Positions 47,284-59,722 of a DNA stretch of 64,000 nt are shown here, in pieces. The notes below the pieces were generated by a model, which made no database searches, had not been told where the DNA came from, and saw only the letters and a list, made by a program, of their open reading frames with translations. Origin of the DNA: Notospermus geniculatus. Its lineage: Eukaryota > Nemertea > Pilidiophora > Heteronemertea > Lineidae. Location of the stretch: NCBI GenBank assembly GCA_002633025.1, contig NMRB01000294.1, forward strand, positions 120,886-184,885, read 5' to 3'. Both the position numbers and the translations under genes were made by a program. Each line of letters starts with the position of its first letter. The first letter of the stretch is position 1.

Positions 47284-48962
47284 TAGCACCGCGATCGCGG
47301 ATGCGCGAATCCCTAAGCCTTGATCTTGGCATCAATATAAGAGGCTTTGTTCTTCAAGTCAAGTAGGTGACGCCAAAAAAAAGAATGCAGACGGCGGGCA
47401 AAAAGCTATAAAAAAGAGAGAATATAACAAAAGTAGCTATCATGAGATAGTCCACTTTTATTGCGTCTTTGTGTCTTTGTTGATATCGAGAACGAAAAGG
47501 CCAAAGTGCCAAATGTGTCTGCTAATATCAGTCAATTGGCTTATAAGATCTGTCGTTATCGTCTGCCGTCTCAGGTGATACCGTAACAATTCTTTGGAAG
47601 TTGTTTGAGGTACAAACGAGTTGTCCGACGAATATTTTTTTCCCGAGCGACACTTGATGTTGCATGCAGAAAGCATTTGTTTGCCCGATGCTGATGGATC
47701 TGGTGGATGTAAAAATTTGATGCACGGAGAAAGGAGTGTTACAGACTGTCCGATTTTTCTCACGTTAGGACAAGACAAAGACATTTTACGTCTCGACCAT
47801 ATTCTTCGTAGATAGCTTTGGGCGAGACATTTTTGAAGCATTCGGAACTCTTGTGTAAAAGGCTCGAGAACACATCTAAACGTTTTGTCGAGCACCGTAG
47901 TTTCGAATATCAGAATATTAAGAAATCCGACGGAACAATTTTCAAAAGTCGCCCCCACTTCATCTTTTCCGCGGTATCAAAACTCTGAACGATCGGATGA
48001 GTCGTCAAAAAGAAATGCATTTCCTGACGCGGTCGAATCTGATGCTTTTCTAATTAGTAACCTGTCATTATCCGTCATAAAACTGGGCGAAACACAGCAG
48101 AAAGATTTCATAAATCCCGATTTATAATCGTTCGATGAACTCCAAGATAACTGATAGACCCTGTATTGAATTGGAAACAAAAGAAGCTTCTGACATATCG
48201 GATCTGGAATATCTCGGCCTTGTGGCATTGTTGCCCCGTAGGTTCTGGTGGTTCGCGTAAGGCAATTATAAGCAGAACCGTCTGGGTGAGAACATCAGCA
48301 AATTCCTGAGTTCTCGGCGACTTGCGTGATCCGTTGCGACTGGGGCCGTTCTGGTTGTTGAACTGCGAGACTGCTGGTAGTGATGTAATCGAGGAGGGGC
48401 GAAAAACTTAGGCCTATACCAATTAGCAACTACGACAAATGATCATTAGGCCTACTGTGTAAAAAAGAAGTGGTGAAAAAATAAGAGATGTATGAGGTTC
48501 AGAGTGCGAAATACCAAAATTCCAGTGCCAATGCAGACAAAAGTACACCCAGCAGGAAATTACACTATTTCCGATAACTGTTTTTCTCTGCTATTTACAT
48601 CGTCGGGGAAAAGGTACGGTCATTTCCCCCAGGTGGTTCCTCCCCTTCATTTACCTCAACACTCTTGTATCAATTAACCGTCGGGCGGATATGGCATCTG
48701 CCGACTGGCGTGACAACGGAACGAGGGCGTAACCTCCGAAAGATGTTCACACTTATTGCGCACGTGACTTAGTGATGTCCACTTAAAATTCAGACAATTC
48801 AGTGTTTCGTACGTCTACCCCGACGAACAACGAGGCCGACGTACGAAATTCACGCATGTACTCCGCAATCCCCAGACTTTTTACACGTACTTGTTGCGCA
48901 AACACGACCGCGAAAGCGGAAGAAGCTTTGTTCTAAAGCAGTGAGGTGTGGAAAGACTTAGG
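47284..48962. other. Unassigned, with overlapping open frames
   Basis: Frames on both strands at 47458-48228 are unusually dense (minus 47458-47958, 166 codons; plus 47621-47815 and 47885-48127). I recognise no product and no clear splice sites, so no gene is called. Confidence 0.3.
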
Positions 48963-49728
48963 CCCAGTTTATACTTCCTCGTCAAGCAGTATGCGGAACG
49001 GAGAATGCTTTGTTTGGAACCAGCGTGGCGAGAAATAACGGAGCATATACCGTTACAAAATCTCGCCAGTGATGAGATTTTGTAACATTATTTTTAGCAA
49101 TGAGAGACTTTCTTACGTTACAAAATCCCTCCAGTGGTGAGATTTTGTAACATCATTTTTCAGCAATGAGAGATTTTGTAACGTTACAAACTCTCTCCAG
49201 TGGTGAGATTTTGTAACATTATTTTTCAGCAATGAGAGATTTTGTAACGTTACAAAATCTCTCCAACGTTACAAAATCTCTCCAGTGGTGAGATTTTGTA
49301 ACATTATTTTTCAGCAATGAGAGATGTTGTAACGTTACAAACTCTCTCCAGTGGTGAGATTTTGTAACATTATTTTTCAGCAATGAGAGATTTTGTAACG
49401 TTACAAAATCTCTCCAACGTTACAAAATCTCTCCAGTGGTGAGATTTTGTAACGTTACAAAATCTCTCCAGTGGTGAGATTTTGTAACGTTATAAAATCT
49501 CACCTCTGGAGAGATTTTGTAACGTCACAAAATCTCTCATTGCTGAAAAATAATGTTACAAAATCTCACCACTGGAGAGATTTTGTAACGTTGGAGAGAT
49601 TTTGTAACGTTACAAAATCTCTCATTGCTGAAAAATAATGTTACAAACGATTTCAAAATGATGACACGCTGGTTCCAAACAAAGCTTTTTCCGTTCCGCA
49701 TACTGATCGACGAGAAGGTATGAATTGG
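48963..49728. mobile_element. Foldback element filled with palindromic tandem repeats
   Basis: The outer arms CCAGTTTATACTTCCTCGTC... through AGTATGCGGAACGG and CTTTGTTTGGAACCAGCGTG (48963-49027) return inverted at 49668-49728. Between them, GTTACAAAATCTCTCC, AGTGGTGAGATTTTGTAAC and ATTATTTTTCAGCAATGAGA alternate about every 66 bases. The array reverses orientation near 49500. Confidence 0.85.
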
Positions 49729-51260
49729 CATTAACCGCGATTGCATTCGTATTCGGACTTTACATAGAAAGCCCTTCAAAGCGAGTAAGGGCAAAGCGGC
49801 ATCTCGGGAAGCCGGCTAGTCGTCACAGCGAATGCCGGGTGACTACTGCGAAATAAAACCCACAACACTGCTTTCTTCATATCTTCCCCCTGAGACGTTT
49901 GGTGTACGTTTCCAATTCTCCTTCCATTTCCCCCGGCAATAACCTGCTCCGGCATCTCAGTCAACACGAAATAGGCGGCTCCTAATCAGTGGTTTATCTC
50001 GCGGCAGTTAATTTGAACATCAAACTCAATCTTCATTTCAAATCTGACCTCCGTAAATTTAAGTTCGATTGAAACGGACGTAGAGTAAGATCGGGGTTTC
50101 TAGACGGTTCTGTCTATGATGAGTGGCGTAGCCAGCCTCGGGGAGAAGTAACGTAGACGCCTGAACTGATCAGAGAATAATTTTCTGGTATGAAATCGTC
50201 TTCAATCTTGGCCTCTTTTTGTTCCAGACCGAAATTGCATGGTTTTTTATTGGACTGTGTGCGTCCATTGATTCCTCGATATACAATCACCGTCCTGAGC
50301 AAAAAGCAAAATGTTACATCAGTATATAATAAGGCGCAATTGGCTGTCTGTAAAAGGATTTTTCTGGGTTTCTAAAGAACTTAATCCCATCCTGAGGTTC
50401 TCTCGTCTCCGGTCTGGTTCTCCGACGTCTAGTGTCTACGGTGACGTCGGGAGCGAGTGCTAAGAACCACTGGCTGCGATTAGAGCTACACGGTATACGG
50501 ACAAGCCGGTTAAAAACGGCTTCACAGGGGTTCGCGACCGCGAATATTGATTAATTCAGGATCCCTTGATCCATAGGCCACAGAAAAGCAACTTTAGGTC
50601 TGATATGGCAAAGTACATGTATATGAAATTCCCGAAACTGTGTTTAACTGAGGGCGATCTTCTTTACTCAGCTGGCTTACCACCGAACTGTATTTTTCCG
50701 ACGATTGCAGAATGTCAAAAATCAGCATCAGCTTTGATTTTTCACGTCATTCTTAATGACTTGTGACATTTACACGCTACCCTTTCCTAGCTAATCGGTG
50801 CAGCACTGAATGCACCGAATCAAGGATTATTTTGATACAATAATTGATATTTAATCCACTATTCAACACCTCGAATGAGAAACGGCCTGTGTGTATGCAA
50901 GTTAGCATCGGCAGCAGAAATAAGCAAAGATGTATTAGTATTGCATTAATTTTTGTGTTTGCTCCGTAATGAAAACCAACAGAGCACCAAAGTCGAGGTT
51001 CATGGTCAGGTTACTCACTGAGTATTATCAACCAGCCCGCTGTTCACTGCGGCGTTAAAGTGTAATAGACAAGCCTTTGTTTCGGTAATTGCTACGAAGT
51101 GCGTGCGTTCATTCAATTTGATTTCGTTAGGGGACCAAGATTAAAGGGTATTGATATTGGAGTGATATTGGTTTGTAAGACTGATCAAGTGAAAATTACA
51201 AAGACTGACTTCGAGCTGACCTTGGGTTCGTAGTGTGTTTTAGTACATCATTTCAAATAA
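49729..51260. other. Intergenic; nothing recognised
   Basis: No gene or repeat was assigned. Confidence 0.4.
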
Positions 51261-51413
51261 TAGGGAGTTTAAGAAATCAAACGATAAACGATAACTTTTA
51301 CGACAACGCTATTTTTGTACCGAAAATGCAATATATAATCTGGTGAATTAGCAGTATGAAAAATAACGTTGTCGTAAAGTTAACGTTTATCGTTTGATTT
51401 CTTAAACTCCCTA
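51261..51413. mobile_element. MITE family 2, copy 3
   Basis: Nearly identical to 44221-44372. The TAGGGAGTTTAAGAAATCAA end has its exact inverse at the right. Confidence 0.9.
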
Positions 51414-51497
51414 TTTTCTTTTCCACGTTAAGAAGTCAGTCCGAGTGAGCCACTGCCAGTTTAAGCGCACAACGACCTGCGGGGTCATGTAGCTGGG

Positions 51498-51895
51498 TTT
51501 CGCAAATCTGACGAAACACGGAGTACGAAATACGAAATTCACCTTCATTTCAATGGACGTAATGTATTTCAGGAGATGGTTCGTACCACCTTGGAGGAAT
51601 TATACTGTCCGTATAATTCCTCCAAGGTACCACAAAGTGTCGCCTGCTGCAAGAGCGTCTTTCAGCGTATGACGTTAGTCCGATAGAGTTCCGGTGTACA
51701 TTAAACTTTGAAATTTCTATTTAAAAAATTCGAGATGCACCATAACTCTCTCGCTCGTACATGATAAGCTAAAGACGCACTGGCAGCAGGGACATTTGTG
51801 GTGTACCAACCATCTCCAGAAATACATTACTTCATGGAAATGAAGTTGGATTTCGTATTTCGTACTTCGTACTTCGTGTTTCGTCAGATTTGCGA
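51498..51895. mobile_element. Foldback element with long arms and inner hairpin
   Basis: Arms of about 85 bases begin TTTCGCAAATCTGACGAAAC and end inverted at GTTTCGTCAGATTTGCGA. The inner hairpin at 51588-51628 has perfect 18-bp arms (ACCTTGGAGGAATTATAC) and a 5-base loop. Confidence 0.85.
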
Positions 51896-52640
51896 TACGT
51901 CACTATTAGTGCCGGACCGACGGAAATGAAGGCTAGATGGGAAATATACAAAGGGTCATATAACCTTTGCCCTTTTTTGTGAATGAACAGGTGTATTGAT
52001 CATGCAAAATCGATATAATTTGCGCTGCAGAAATAGACGGTCCTTTTTTTAGATATGGATTAACCGTGTCATGTAAACATTAACCACAGGTTACATCGCA
52101 TTCGTGCTCGAATCAACCTGACAATGCAACTCATAATTTTCAATTCATGCCGCGGCTTAAAATTTCGTCGACGATTTACGCGCGCATTGACTCTGCGGGC
52201 AACTTTATATCGAAAAACGAACCGATTGGTAATTCGGAATTAGTCTAATAGGAAATTACTTGTCATTCCGAATCACCGAAGGAATAAAACTCCGTCGCAG
52301 AAAGCAACTGGAGACGTGAGCAGGTTGACTTGGGTTATGCTGTCTTCATTAGAACTAACAAGAACCTGTCCACGCTGCTGTACTGATTTAGAATTTTTCT
52401 ACGATATGTAATTGAAATACAGAAAAAATTCTGGCATTGTTAGTATCGAAAATGATGTATCATCATATAAGTACGATGTGCAGGTCTATTACATGGCCAG
52501 AGGGGAAATTCGCCGTCAATTCTTTTCCGATACAATCATCAACAGAATTCATACCTGTAGGAGGTGCACTGCACTTTATCCAACAATTTTTTTTTTATTT
52601 TTCTAAATTTCTAATATATTTTTTTTATTTTTCATTACAG
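51896..52640. other. Upstream intron or flank of the GGNG-type exon
   Basis: The last 60 bases are a strong pyrimidine tract ending TTTTCATTACAG. No signal-peptide exon was found in this stretch. Confidence 0.5.
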
Positions 52641-55600
52641 GCAAATGCAAAGGACGATGGGCAATACACGCATGCGCGGCAGGTAAGCTTAATTTCCATA
52701 TCTGGCCCCTAATTCACTACCTCGCGAATCTCTAAACTAAACAGATACCACAACAGTTCTGGACAGTCAAGTTGTACGCGCCGACGAAACCTTAGATACA
52801 TACGTATTCTCAAGATTACGTGGTAAGGCCAGACTTTTTACACCTTGTTTAGCGCACTTCGTTTTCCAGAGGTTTGTAGGTAGTCGAAAAAAATAAAAAT
52901 AAAAATTTATTTTCTAAAAAAGCATTCTGCAAAACAAGCAGAGCGGAGGAAGAAATAAAAAGAAAATTTTATTTCAAAATTATTGTAAGTTGTAACTACG
53001 ACAAACACCCGGATATAGCGATTGCGATTGGTCTCCACTGGCACATACTGGTTTCGATTCATGCCGCTAGGTGCCGCGAGCTGATTAGATTTTTCGGTCG
53101 GAAAGGGCGGCGGTCGGAATAAAAATAAAGATAACATTTTATTTCTTTTTTCTATTTTGAGCGATTTTGAACGTCGGCGGGTTTGCTGAATGGTCAAAAA
53201 TAAATATATAGTTTTTTTATTTTGTTTTTGGAATTTCGCACGTCGGCGGGTTCGCTAAACAAGGTATTTAAAACGTCTGGCCTAAGTTGTTTCGTTGAAG
53301 TTGGGTCGTCGGGGCGGAGCAGTTGAAACATCCGCGCCAGCCACCAATGGGGCCGTGATCACAATCGATATACCAATGAAGGTGCCATCGTCACAATCAC
53401 CAGCAAGCCAGTCGCGACAATTTTTTCCACGACTGCTTGTTCTTCAAAAGCCGAGTTATTCAAAGAAAGCGTCCGAAACGTTGAGACACTGGAAAATAAG
53501 GCTCATAACCTTTCAATTCGTGCGATAGTCAAAGCGATCGTGATATCAATTATAAAGTAGCCAAATACAAGTACATGTGTCTTTCCATTCAATATACGTG
53601 ATTTTTTTATGCTGTGGTGATTATCGCAGACGTCGAGACTTGAATGGAAAGAAGAGAGCCGCCTAGCTACTTTCAGTGTTGAACTAGACCAAGCTTGATG
53701 GTAACGGGAGAAAGCAAAACGTGTAAGACACGATTGAGTTACAACGGAATTTAAAATTGACCTTTTCCTCTCTCCAATTCTCTTCTGACATAAAAGGGGC
53801 ACGAATGTGATGATGATAGATAGACAAGAGACAAGTTTCAGTTCTATATACAGAAGGACGGTCGGAACAAGTTCAGGGACCTTATTCACAAAGCTCCCGT
53901 AACTTTAAGGGTACGCAAATCCTTTGTCAGGCTGATAGTACAATAGGTTGTCCGCAAAAGGACAATAGTTTGTGCACTCCCGTAAGTTACGGGAGCTTCG
54001 TGAATAAGGTCCGTACTCCACAAATTGCAGAACTTATTTGGCCACTGGGTGTCCATTGACATTTTGCTTGACGTGAACATTTTCCTGTGATGAATGCCTA
54101 CACTGTAAAAATATGCGTTTACCTTTAGAACACACAAATGAAACAGATAATGTACATGTACGCGTCCGGGTGTTCTGTTTTGGAAATAGAACACCAACTG
54201 ATCATGTTTTGAACACTAGGCGTTGCGATCTAGAACAGACAAGCATGATTTTTAGAACACGACGTGTGAAGAACACCTTCTGTTTATGCTAGTAGGACAC
54301 CTTCTAGTGTTCTGAACACATAACGTTGTTTAGCGTCCTAGTGTTCAAATTTTGTGCAATTGTTGTTTTCGATCGGTGCTAGCCCCGTCCCACAATGCAA
54401 CACACAGGCGCAACTAGGCGCTGACGTCCTAACGTCCGATTGGGAAAAAGTCCCAGGAGTGACATCCTCAGATTGAGAGACTGAACACCTCGGAGAACAC
54501 CCGGACGCGTTCATTATCTGTTTCATTTAATGTGTTCAAATAGGTGTTCTGTATTTTTACAGTGTATGAAAGGCATTTTAAAGTTAATGGACATTTCCAG
54601 ACGTAACACGTCAGAAGACAATCTGACTGAGACAAAAAGCATCACCTAAGCAGAAAGGATTGCAAATGACAAATGGGAACTGTCAAGAGAATAAGCAAAG
54701 AGAATAAGTAAAAACTAATAGAATCGTTGTGTTACAGACAATTGACTATTATATTACTTCGTACATGTACCTTGCGACGCACCCCTAGGCCTTATGATGT
54801 AACTTTGTTGTGTTTCATGATTCCCCCAATACATCATCGGCAAAAAAAACATTTTCCATAACGTGAATAAAAATGTTTTTGTGTCAGTCCATTAACGACA
54901 TTTGTTTATGCCTGGTTCACTATGCTGTCAGGCCACAAGCGTACTTTTCCTGGGTGTAAGTTTGAACGGGTCTTTCGGGGGTGGAGGAACCTTTACGAAA
55001 CAGTGTACGAATTCACTTTCCCAACCGACGTTTTTCACCCGAGGAAAGGTCGGTCCGCTTCGTCTGTCGACGAGAAACAGATAACTTTTTCTTTTCTCCG
55101 ACGCCTCAGTGGCTTTTCCCTATTATCGTACCTCATCGATCGTGTCATTACGTCCACTGTTTCATTTACGGATAAATCAGAAACCATTTAGCGATAGCCA
55201 TGCACAAATCAAGTTAATATAGAGATTGTTTGCCTCATTGGGTGCTCGTTGTTGGGAATGTTTGGTATAAAATGTCACAGACGTCCAGGGTCAAGAGTTG
55301 CATTCTCTATGACATTGGCTGGTATTCATAAAAGTTAGCAAGTGCTTTTGCTTAAGATTTGCATGGCGAGGTCCAACGTAAATGCACTACAAAACTTGAA
55401 GTAAAAGCATTTGCTAGCTTTTATGAATATCAGCAAATGGGTCATATGAACAAAGAGGAAATGCTTTTACTTGAATTTTGCGATACAAATGCACTAGGCA
55501 ACGCTGTACAATGTGAAGTAAAGGCATTAGTCTTTATTCATACGATCGGTTGACTCAAGGCGCTCGAGTGCAAAATTCATGCTCACTTTTCATCATTTAC

Positions 55601-57706
55601 GCATACGTGTAGATCCAAACGCTGAGAAAGACTTGGACTGCCGAACACCAGCTGACACCGTTAGTGCTATTTTGGCGTTATCTAGTCGTTGTACGCCAAA
55701 ATAGCACCAGTAGCCTATACAACTGACGAGAATGAAATGTTGCGATTACGCGAACAGTCTGCTTATTTTGAGAAAATCTAAACGAACGAAGAACAGAATA
55801 AGAAACGAAAGTAGCGGGGATTATACCGAGACTGGCTTTCCACAAAACCACCTGCAGACAAAAAACCAACGCGGTTTTTCCCTCTTAGCAGTACTAGGGC
55901 TTAAAATGTCACCTCAACTCTTTTTTTCCAACCTTGTAACAGGATTTTGTGGGCAAAAAGGAACAAGACTTGATTTTTTTAAACCCTGCAGATTAGTCTT
56001 GGTAACATCATACGTCTCACTTTCGTACATTTCTTTAGTAAGTAGTGAGAGTCAACTAGACAGCTGCGCTTATAAAATGAAGACGCAAAATGATAATGCT
56101 TTTCTCTATCCATCAACGACCTCAGTAAATCGCGGCCGTTACAGTCATTTTTGCTCGGGAAACTTAGCTTTCCAGACTCACTTTTGGCTTATGAGGTATT
56201 GAAGATTTTACTTCACAAAACCTTACTCGTGGGCATGGGTTAATTTTATAGGCGATTGGCTTGACGCTTGACAAACATGAACGACATGAACTATTCTTTA
56301 ACCGACATCAGAGAACATTCCCGAACTTTTTCTACATGCCTGGGCCTAGATTATATTTTGACAACTAGAAAAAGTTAAAAAAATATATGTGATGTTATCC
56401 GATATCACAGTTGACAGAAGTGTTGGACACGGAGTTGCCGTGTAGAAAACTGCTAAATCTATCGGAAATCGTTGAAAAAATAGGCTTTCAGCGTTACGAA
56501 GGTGTAGGTTTATGAAAGTAACATGATGCAATGCAAAGTCTTTCTTTTCCTTTCAGGGAATGGCGGCAAAAGATCTGACCCTAGAATACAAATAAACGGT
56601 CCTATAGATCGAGAAAGGAATCTACAGGACATGTTAGAAATTCTCAGATCGAGGCTGCTTGAAAACGAGGCTAACGAAATAGCGGATGCGGAACTGCCAA
56701 CGTACGAAACAACGGAAAATGAAGACATGTGGAATCGATTAGTGAGTAACTAGACTTGGTCAAAAACTAATAATACAGGCCTACATGTATGACCCGGTGG
56801 AACTTCCTGAACCTTGAGATTTTCGACAGGTGGCAAATTCACAACCAGGGCGATGGAGCATTTTGCTGAGTGTACAACATAGTATTACAGGGCCACGACA
56901 CAAAGAAGTAGGGAGCTGAAGCTGACAAGCTCTAGTCTACAAATGTCGATGTAAAAAGAGTGAACATGGAGGCTGCTAGCACCAGAATTAAGCTAGTGAA
57001 TTCCTCTTTGAATCAAAAATCCCCGTCGAAGCACGTCTGTTCTCTGATGTGAAAGACTTCACATAGGTCATGATGGCAAATGATGTATTGTAGTCAAAGT
57101 GTGCATGCCACGTCGGAGCAGGGAGATTTAAAAAACATCTTAACAAAAGCTCCCTGAGGTTGGTGACGAGTAACTGTTATTGGGATGAAATACCTCGAAT
57201 TAATGATGTTACAAAATGCAAAGGATAGAGCGGATGCCTCTTCAACGAAGGAAGATTTTTTTCTTCCAAGGTCGTTCAATTGCTACAGAATAAGAAAGCA
57301 AAGAGCTCTAACATTGCTCATACGCCTCCTTCATATTGTGCTCAAGCCGGATACGTATTTTAGATCAAGGCGCCTGTAACTAAATCCTTTTCAATTTTCA
57401 TTTGACGGCAGCGGAACGAAATATCATACAGTGTTTGTCTGTTAGAGTGAGCCGTTCTGCGTGTGACGACAGTTCCGGCGAAGATTTTCAGTAACTGTAT
57501 CAAAGGCTGCGCATATATCCAGCTTCTTCTGGTATTGGGGGAGGCAGTGTTTCCTGGCGTTCATACGTGAAATACTCGGACATGCATTCTCTCAGAGCAG
57601 GCACTTTTGCCAAGCTGGCCAACTCTTTTATCATATTCTAATGTGTCTTTTTTTCTCTTTACAGTACTCAAGACTGAAGGGACGCCAGTCCTACATTGAC
57701 GCCTAG
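52641..57706 (+). CDS. GGNG / excitatory-peptide (EP)-type neuropeptide precursor, exons 2-4
   Basis: Coding exons are 52641-52682 (42 nt; acceptor TTTTCATTACAG, donor GGCAG|GTAAGC), 56557-56741 (185 nt; TTTCCTTTCAG, donor ATTA|GTGAGT) and 57665-57706 (CTCTTTACAG; stop TAG at 57704-57706). Phases 1, 1 and 0 agree. Spliced, they give (x)KCKGRWAIHACAAGNG, then Gly-Lys-Arg. That is a Cys-x8-Cys ring with R-W-A-I-H-A-C, a G-N-G tail and an amidation/dibasic cleavage site. Earthworm, leech and mollusc GGNG peptides (EEP, LEP, TEP) have this architecture, with A-G-N-G here against G-G-N-G. An acidic, amphipathic spacer follows (SDPRIQINGPIDRERN, LQDMLEILRSRLLENE...), ending RLKGRQSYIDA. The predicted role is a secreted, amidated, disulfide-bonded peptide acting on a G-protein-coupled receptor, myoactive in annelids and molluscs. 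The first exon (signal peptide, ending in one base of the xGC codon) is missing or unplaced. Three foldback elements lie in the intron 52683-56556. Confidence 0.85.
53876..54012. mobile_element. Foldback MITE (GGGACCTTATTCACAAAGC ends), intact copy
   Basis: The arms GGACCTTATTCACAAAGCTC and GAGCTTCGTGAATAAGGTCC pair, with CCCGTAACTT inside each. It lies in an intron of the neuropeptide gene and is the uninterrupted relative of 44172-44625. Confidence 0.9.
54099..54566. mobile_element. Foldback element (TACACTGTAAAAATA ends) with AGAACAC motifs
   Basis: TACACTGTAAAAATA at the left matches TATTTTTACAGTGTA at the right. AATGAAACAGATAATG pairs with CATTATCTGTTTCATT further in. GTGTTCT/AGAACAC words recur through the interior. 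Confidence 0.8.
54567..55321. other. Intronic; nothing recognised
   Basis: Part of the intron between the first two recognised neuropeptide exons. Overlapping short frames near 54902-55191 have no motif. Confidence 0.4.
55322..55431. mobile_element. Foldback MITE (TATTCATAAAAG ends)
   Basis: TATTCATAAAAGTTAGCAAG and CTAGCTTTTATGAATA are inverted, with AGTGCTTTT/AAAGCATT inside. A partly similar stretch continues to 55545. Confidence 0.8.
55432..56556. other. Intronic; nothing recognised
   Basis: A frame at 55732-56202 (156 codons) lies inside the intron and has no motif or splice support. The stretch ends in the acceptor TTTCTTTTCCTTTCAG. Confidence 0.4.
56742..57664. other. Last intron of the neuropeptide gene
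   Basis: Donor GTGAGT at 56742 and acceptor TTTTTTTCTCTTTACAG ending at 57664. Nothing else was recognised. Confidence 0.6.
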
Positions 57707-59400
57707 TAACACGGGCGTCCGATGTTGGCCAATGTGTCTGACAACATATCAACCTGGGCCACCACCAAAAAACCCCTGTACAGAACTTTCTGCACCTGAT
57801 ACGTGTATTTAGTTTGTGCTAGACCCTATGTTTCCACTGTGCTGCTCGCTGGAAGTGTCCAACAGAGTGATTCCGCTCGTCCGTTCGCCTAAGGTTTTAT
57901 ACTCTTTCCCCCAACGTCACAGAATCGATGTTTGTGGGCAATCAGAATGCTGCAGGAGAAACAACAACAAAAGGAGACGATGTAGTACGCGGATTTATCG
58001 CACGGAGAGGCCCGCAAATCTCACTCTGACGACGCTATTTTTCTCTGCGACGGCAGTCACTTGCAAACGGATAGGGTATAATCCTGCTTTTAGTCTATCG
58101 GAAATCCCAGTGGACTCAAATGCCATAAGTAGTAAATTCGTCGTCTAAGAATCTCAACCACGACACCACAAGCGATCCAATGGCCTTGACCTCGAACGAC
58201 CTTGACTTCTTGACAACGATAGCGCTGACGTGAAACATGCACGATGAATTACATGTACATTGACGCATGGCACTTTCGGTGGTGCATTCAGTTTGTGTGT
58301 GTGTCAATGCAGTTAAACCATCTTTACACCTTACATGTACGTGCACAGTCGGTCGTCATCAAACCACAATGCAGAAAGGAGGGCGTAGGGGCAAAAGGAA
58401 CGACAATTAGATCTACGGATTACATAAATTTTCTTTCTTCCTTGTTTTGGTTTTAGATAGGTAGATTTTTCGATGTGGTCACAAATTTTGACAAGGGAAC
58501 TTCTATAACCATAACGAAACAGGGTTCGTATGTCAGCGAAAAACAATACAACAGCCAACTTTCGGAGTACACAGAAAATAACCAAGAAACAATTTCTTAT
58601 TCAGGAGATACAAGTCATCGTTCTTCAATTGACTATAGTGTTACATTGTTACATGTACTTTCTTTGGATTACACACCATTACACTCGACTGAAGAACCAC
58701 AAGTACCACATTTTTGGATTTTCGCTTCCACACATGGTCCGTTCACACTTCTGGATTAGTCGTGTATCGTAACCTCATGTAGTGATTCGACTGTCGGCAA
58801 AATAGCCTGGATCTGACGACAAAGATTTCACTTTGCCATTATCGTATATCTGACAAAGGCAAATCTACAAAAAAGCTTCCCTATTTGAGAGGAAACTCCG
58901 GTTTTAACCTTCTGAATTCTCATACTCCCACGGCCACAAATTTTCGTGACTTCCCTTTAAACGATAGTTCAACAAATGGCCTGCCGCGTACGCCCAGCGT
59001 GGTGTTCTTGACTACGGATTCTACCATTACTCCATGCGTTTGTAAATGTGCAGTGGGTTCTTAGCCTGTCTTCTTTTTAAAATGTATAATATCATTCTGT
59101 GAATAAAAGTCCTTTACTTAAAAAAAGCCTTTGGGAACCTCGTCACCGATCCCATGCAATACAGCATATCATCGAACCTTTCCGCGACAAAACAACGGAA
59201 ATACCCGAGGATCTATGACGATTCGTCGAACGACCCTATTCCATGTTTTCCCAAAGCGCACCGTTGACACAGGACTGATGGCTTCTGAGATTGAACTCTT
59301 TTCACGCAAAACCTGCAGCATCCAGGTTCAAAAGTCCTGACGATTCAGACTCAAATGTCAACACCACTCTCACAGGTCGACTTAATCCGAGTGAAGATAG
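57707..59400. other. 3' flank of the neuropeptide gene
   Basis: Probable 3' UTR and intergenic DNA. The first clear AATAAA is at 59102-59107, about 1.4 kb past the stop. Whether it is used is unknown. Confidence 0.35.
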
Positions 59401-59722
59401 GGGCCTACCATCTTCGATAATCGAAGGGCGATCTGCTCACCACTGCGTTACATCGTACATCACCCTTCGAGAAATTGACCGGTCCGCGGCGATTCCGCTG
59501 CCTCTCGAAGAGGAGGCCAATCAGAACCGGTGTTGTAAAATTTGAATCGTGGCACTAAATAGTGGTAGCCGAAGACCCGATATAAGGTGCAATTTGACTG
59601 GTCGACCGGTAAAGTTGGCATCGTGCCAAGATACGCCGCGGACCGGTCTGTTTCTCGAAGGGTGATGTGCGATGTAACGCAGTGGTGAGCAGATCAGCCT
59701 TCGATTATTGAAGATAGGGCCT
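59401..59722. mobile_element. Foldback element (GGGCCTAC ends), about 90-bp arms
   Basis: The left arm 59401-59491 (TCTTCGATAATCGAAGG, CACTGCGTTACATCG, CACCCTTCGAGAAA, GACCGGTCCGCGGCG) returns inverted at 59634-59722. Confidence 0.85.

Noticed and set aside
47458-47958. 166-codon minus-strand open frame
   Set aside because: Overlapping plus-strand frames of similar quality and no recognised domain. Kept only as an unassigned stretch.
55732-56202. 156-codon open frame
   Set aside because: Lies inside the intron of the neuropeptide gene with no motif or splice support.
56557-56741. CRH/DH44-like or somatostatin-precursor-like reading of the acidic exon
   Set aside because: The LEILRSRLL segment is only a loose match. 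The upstream ring peptide explains the exon better as a GGNG precursor spacer.
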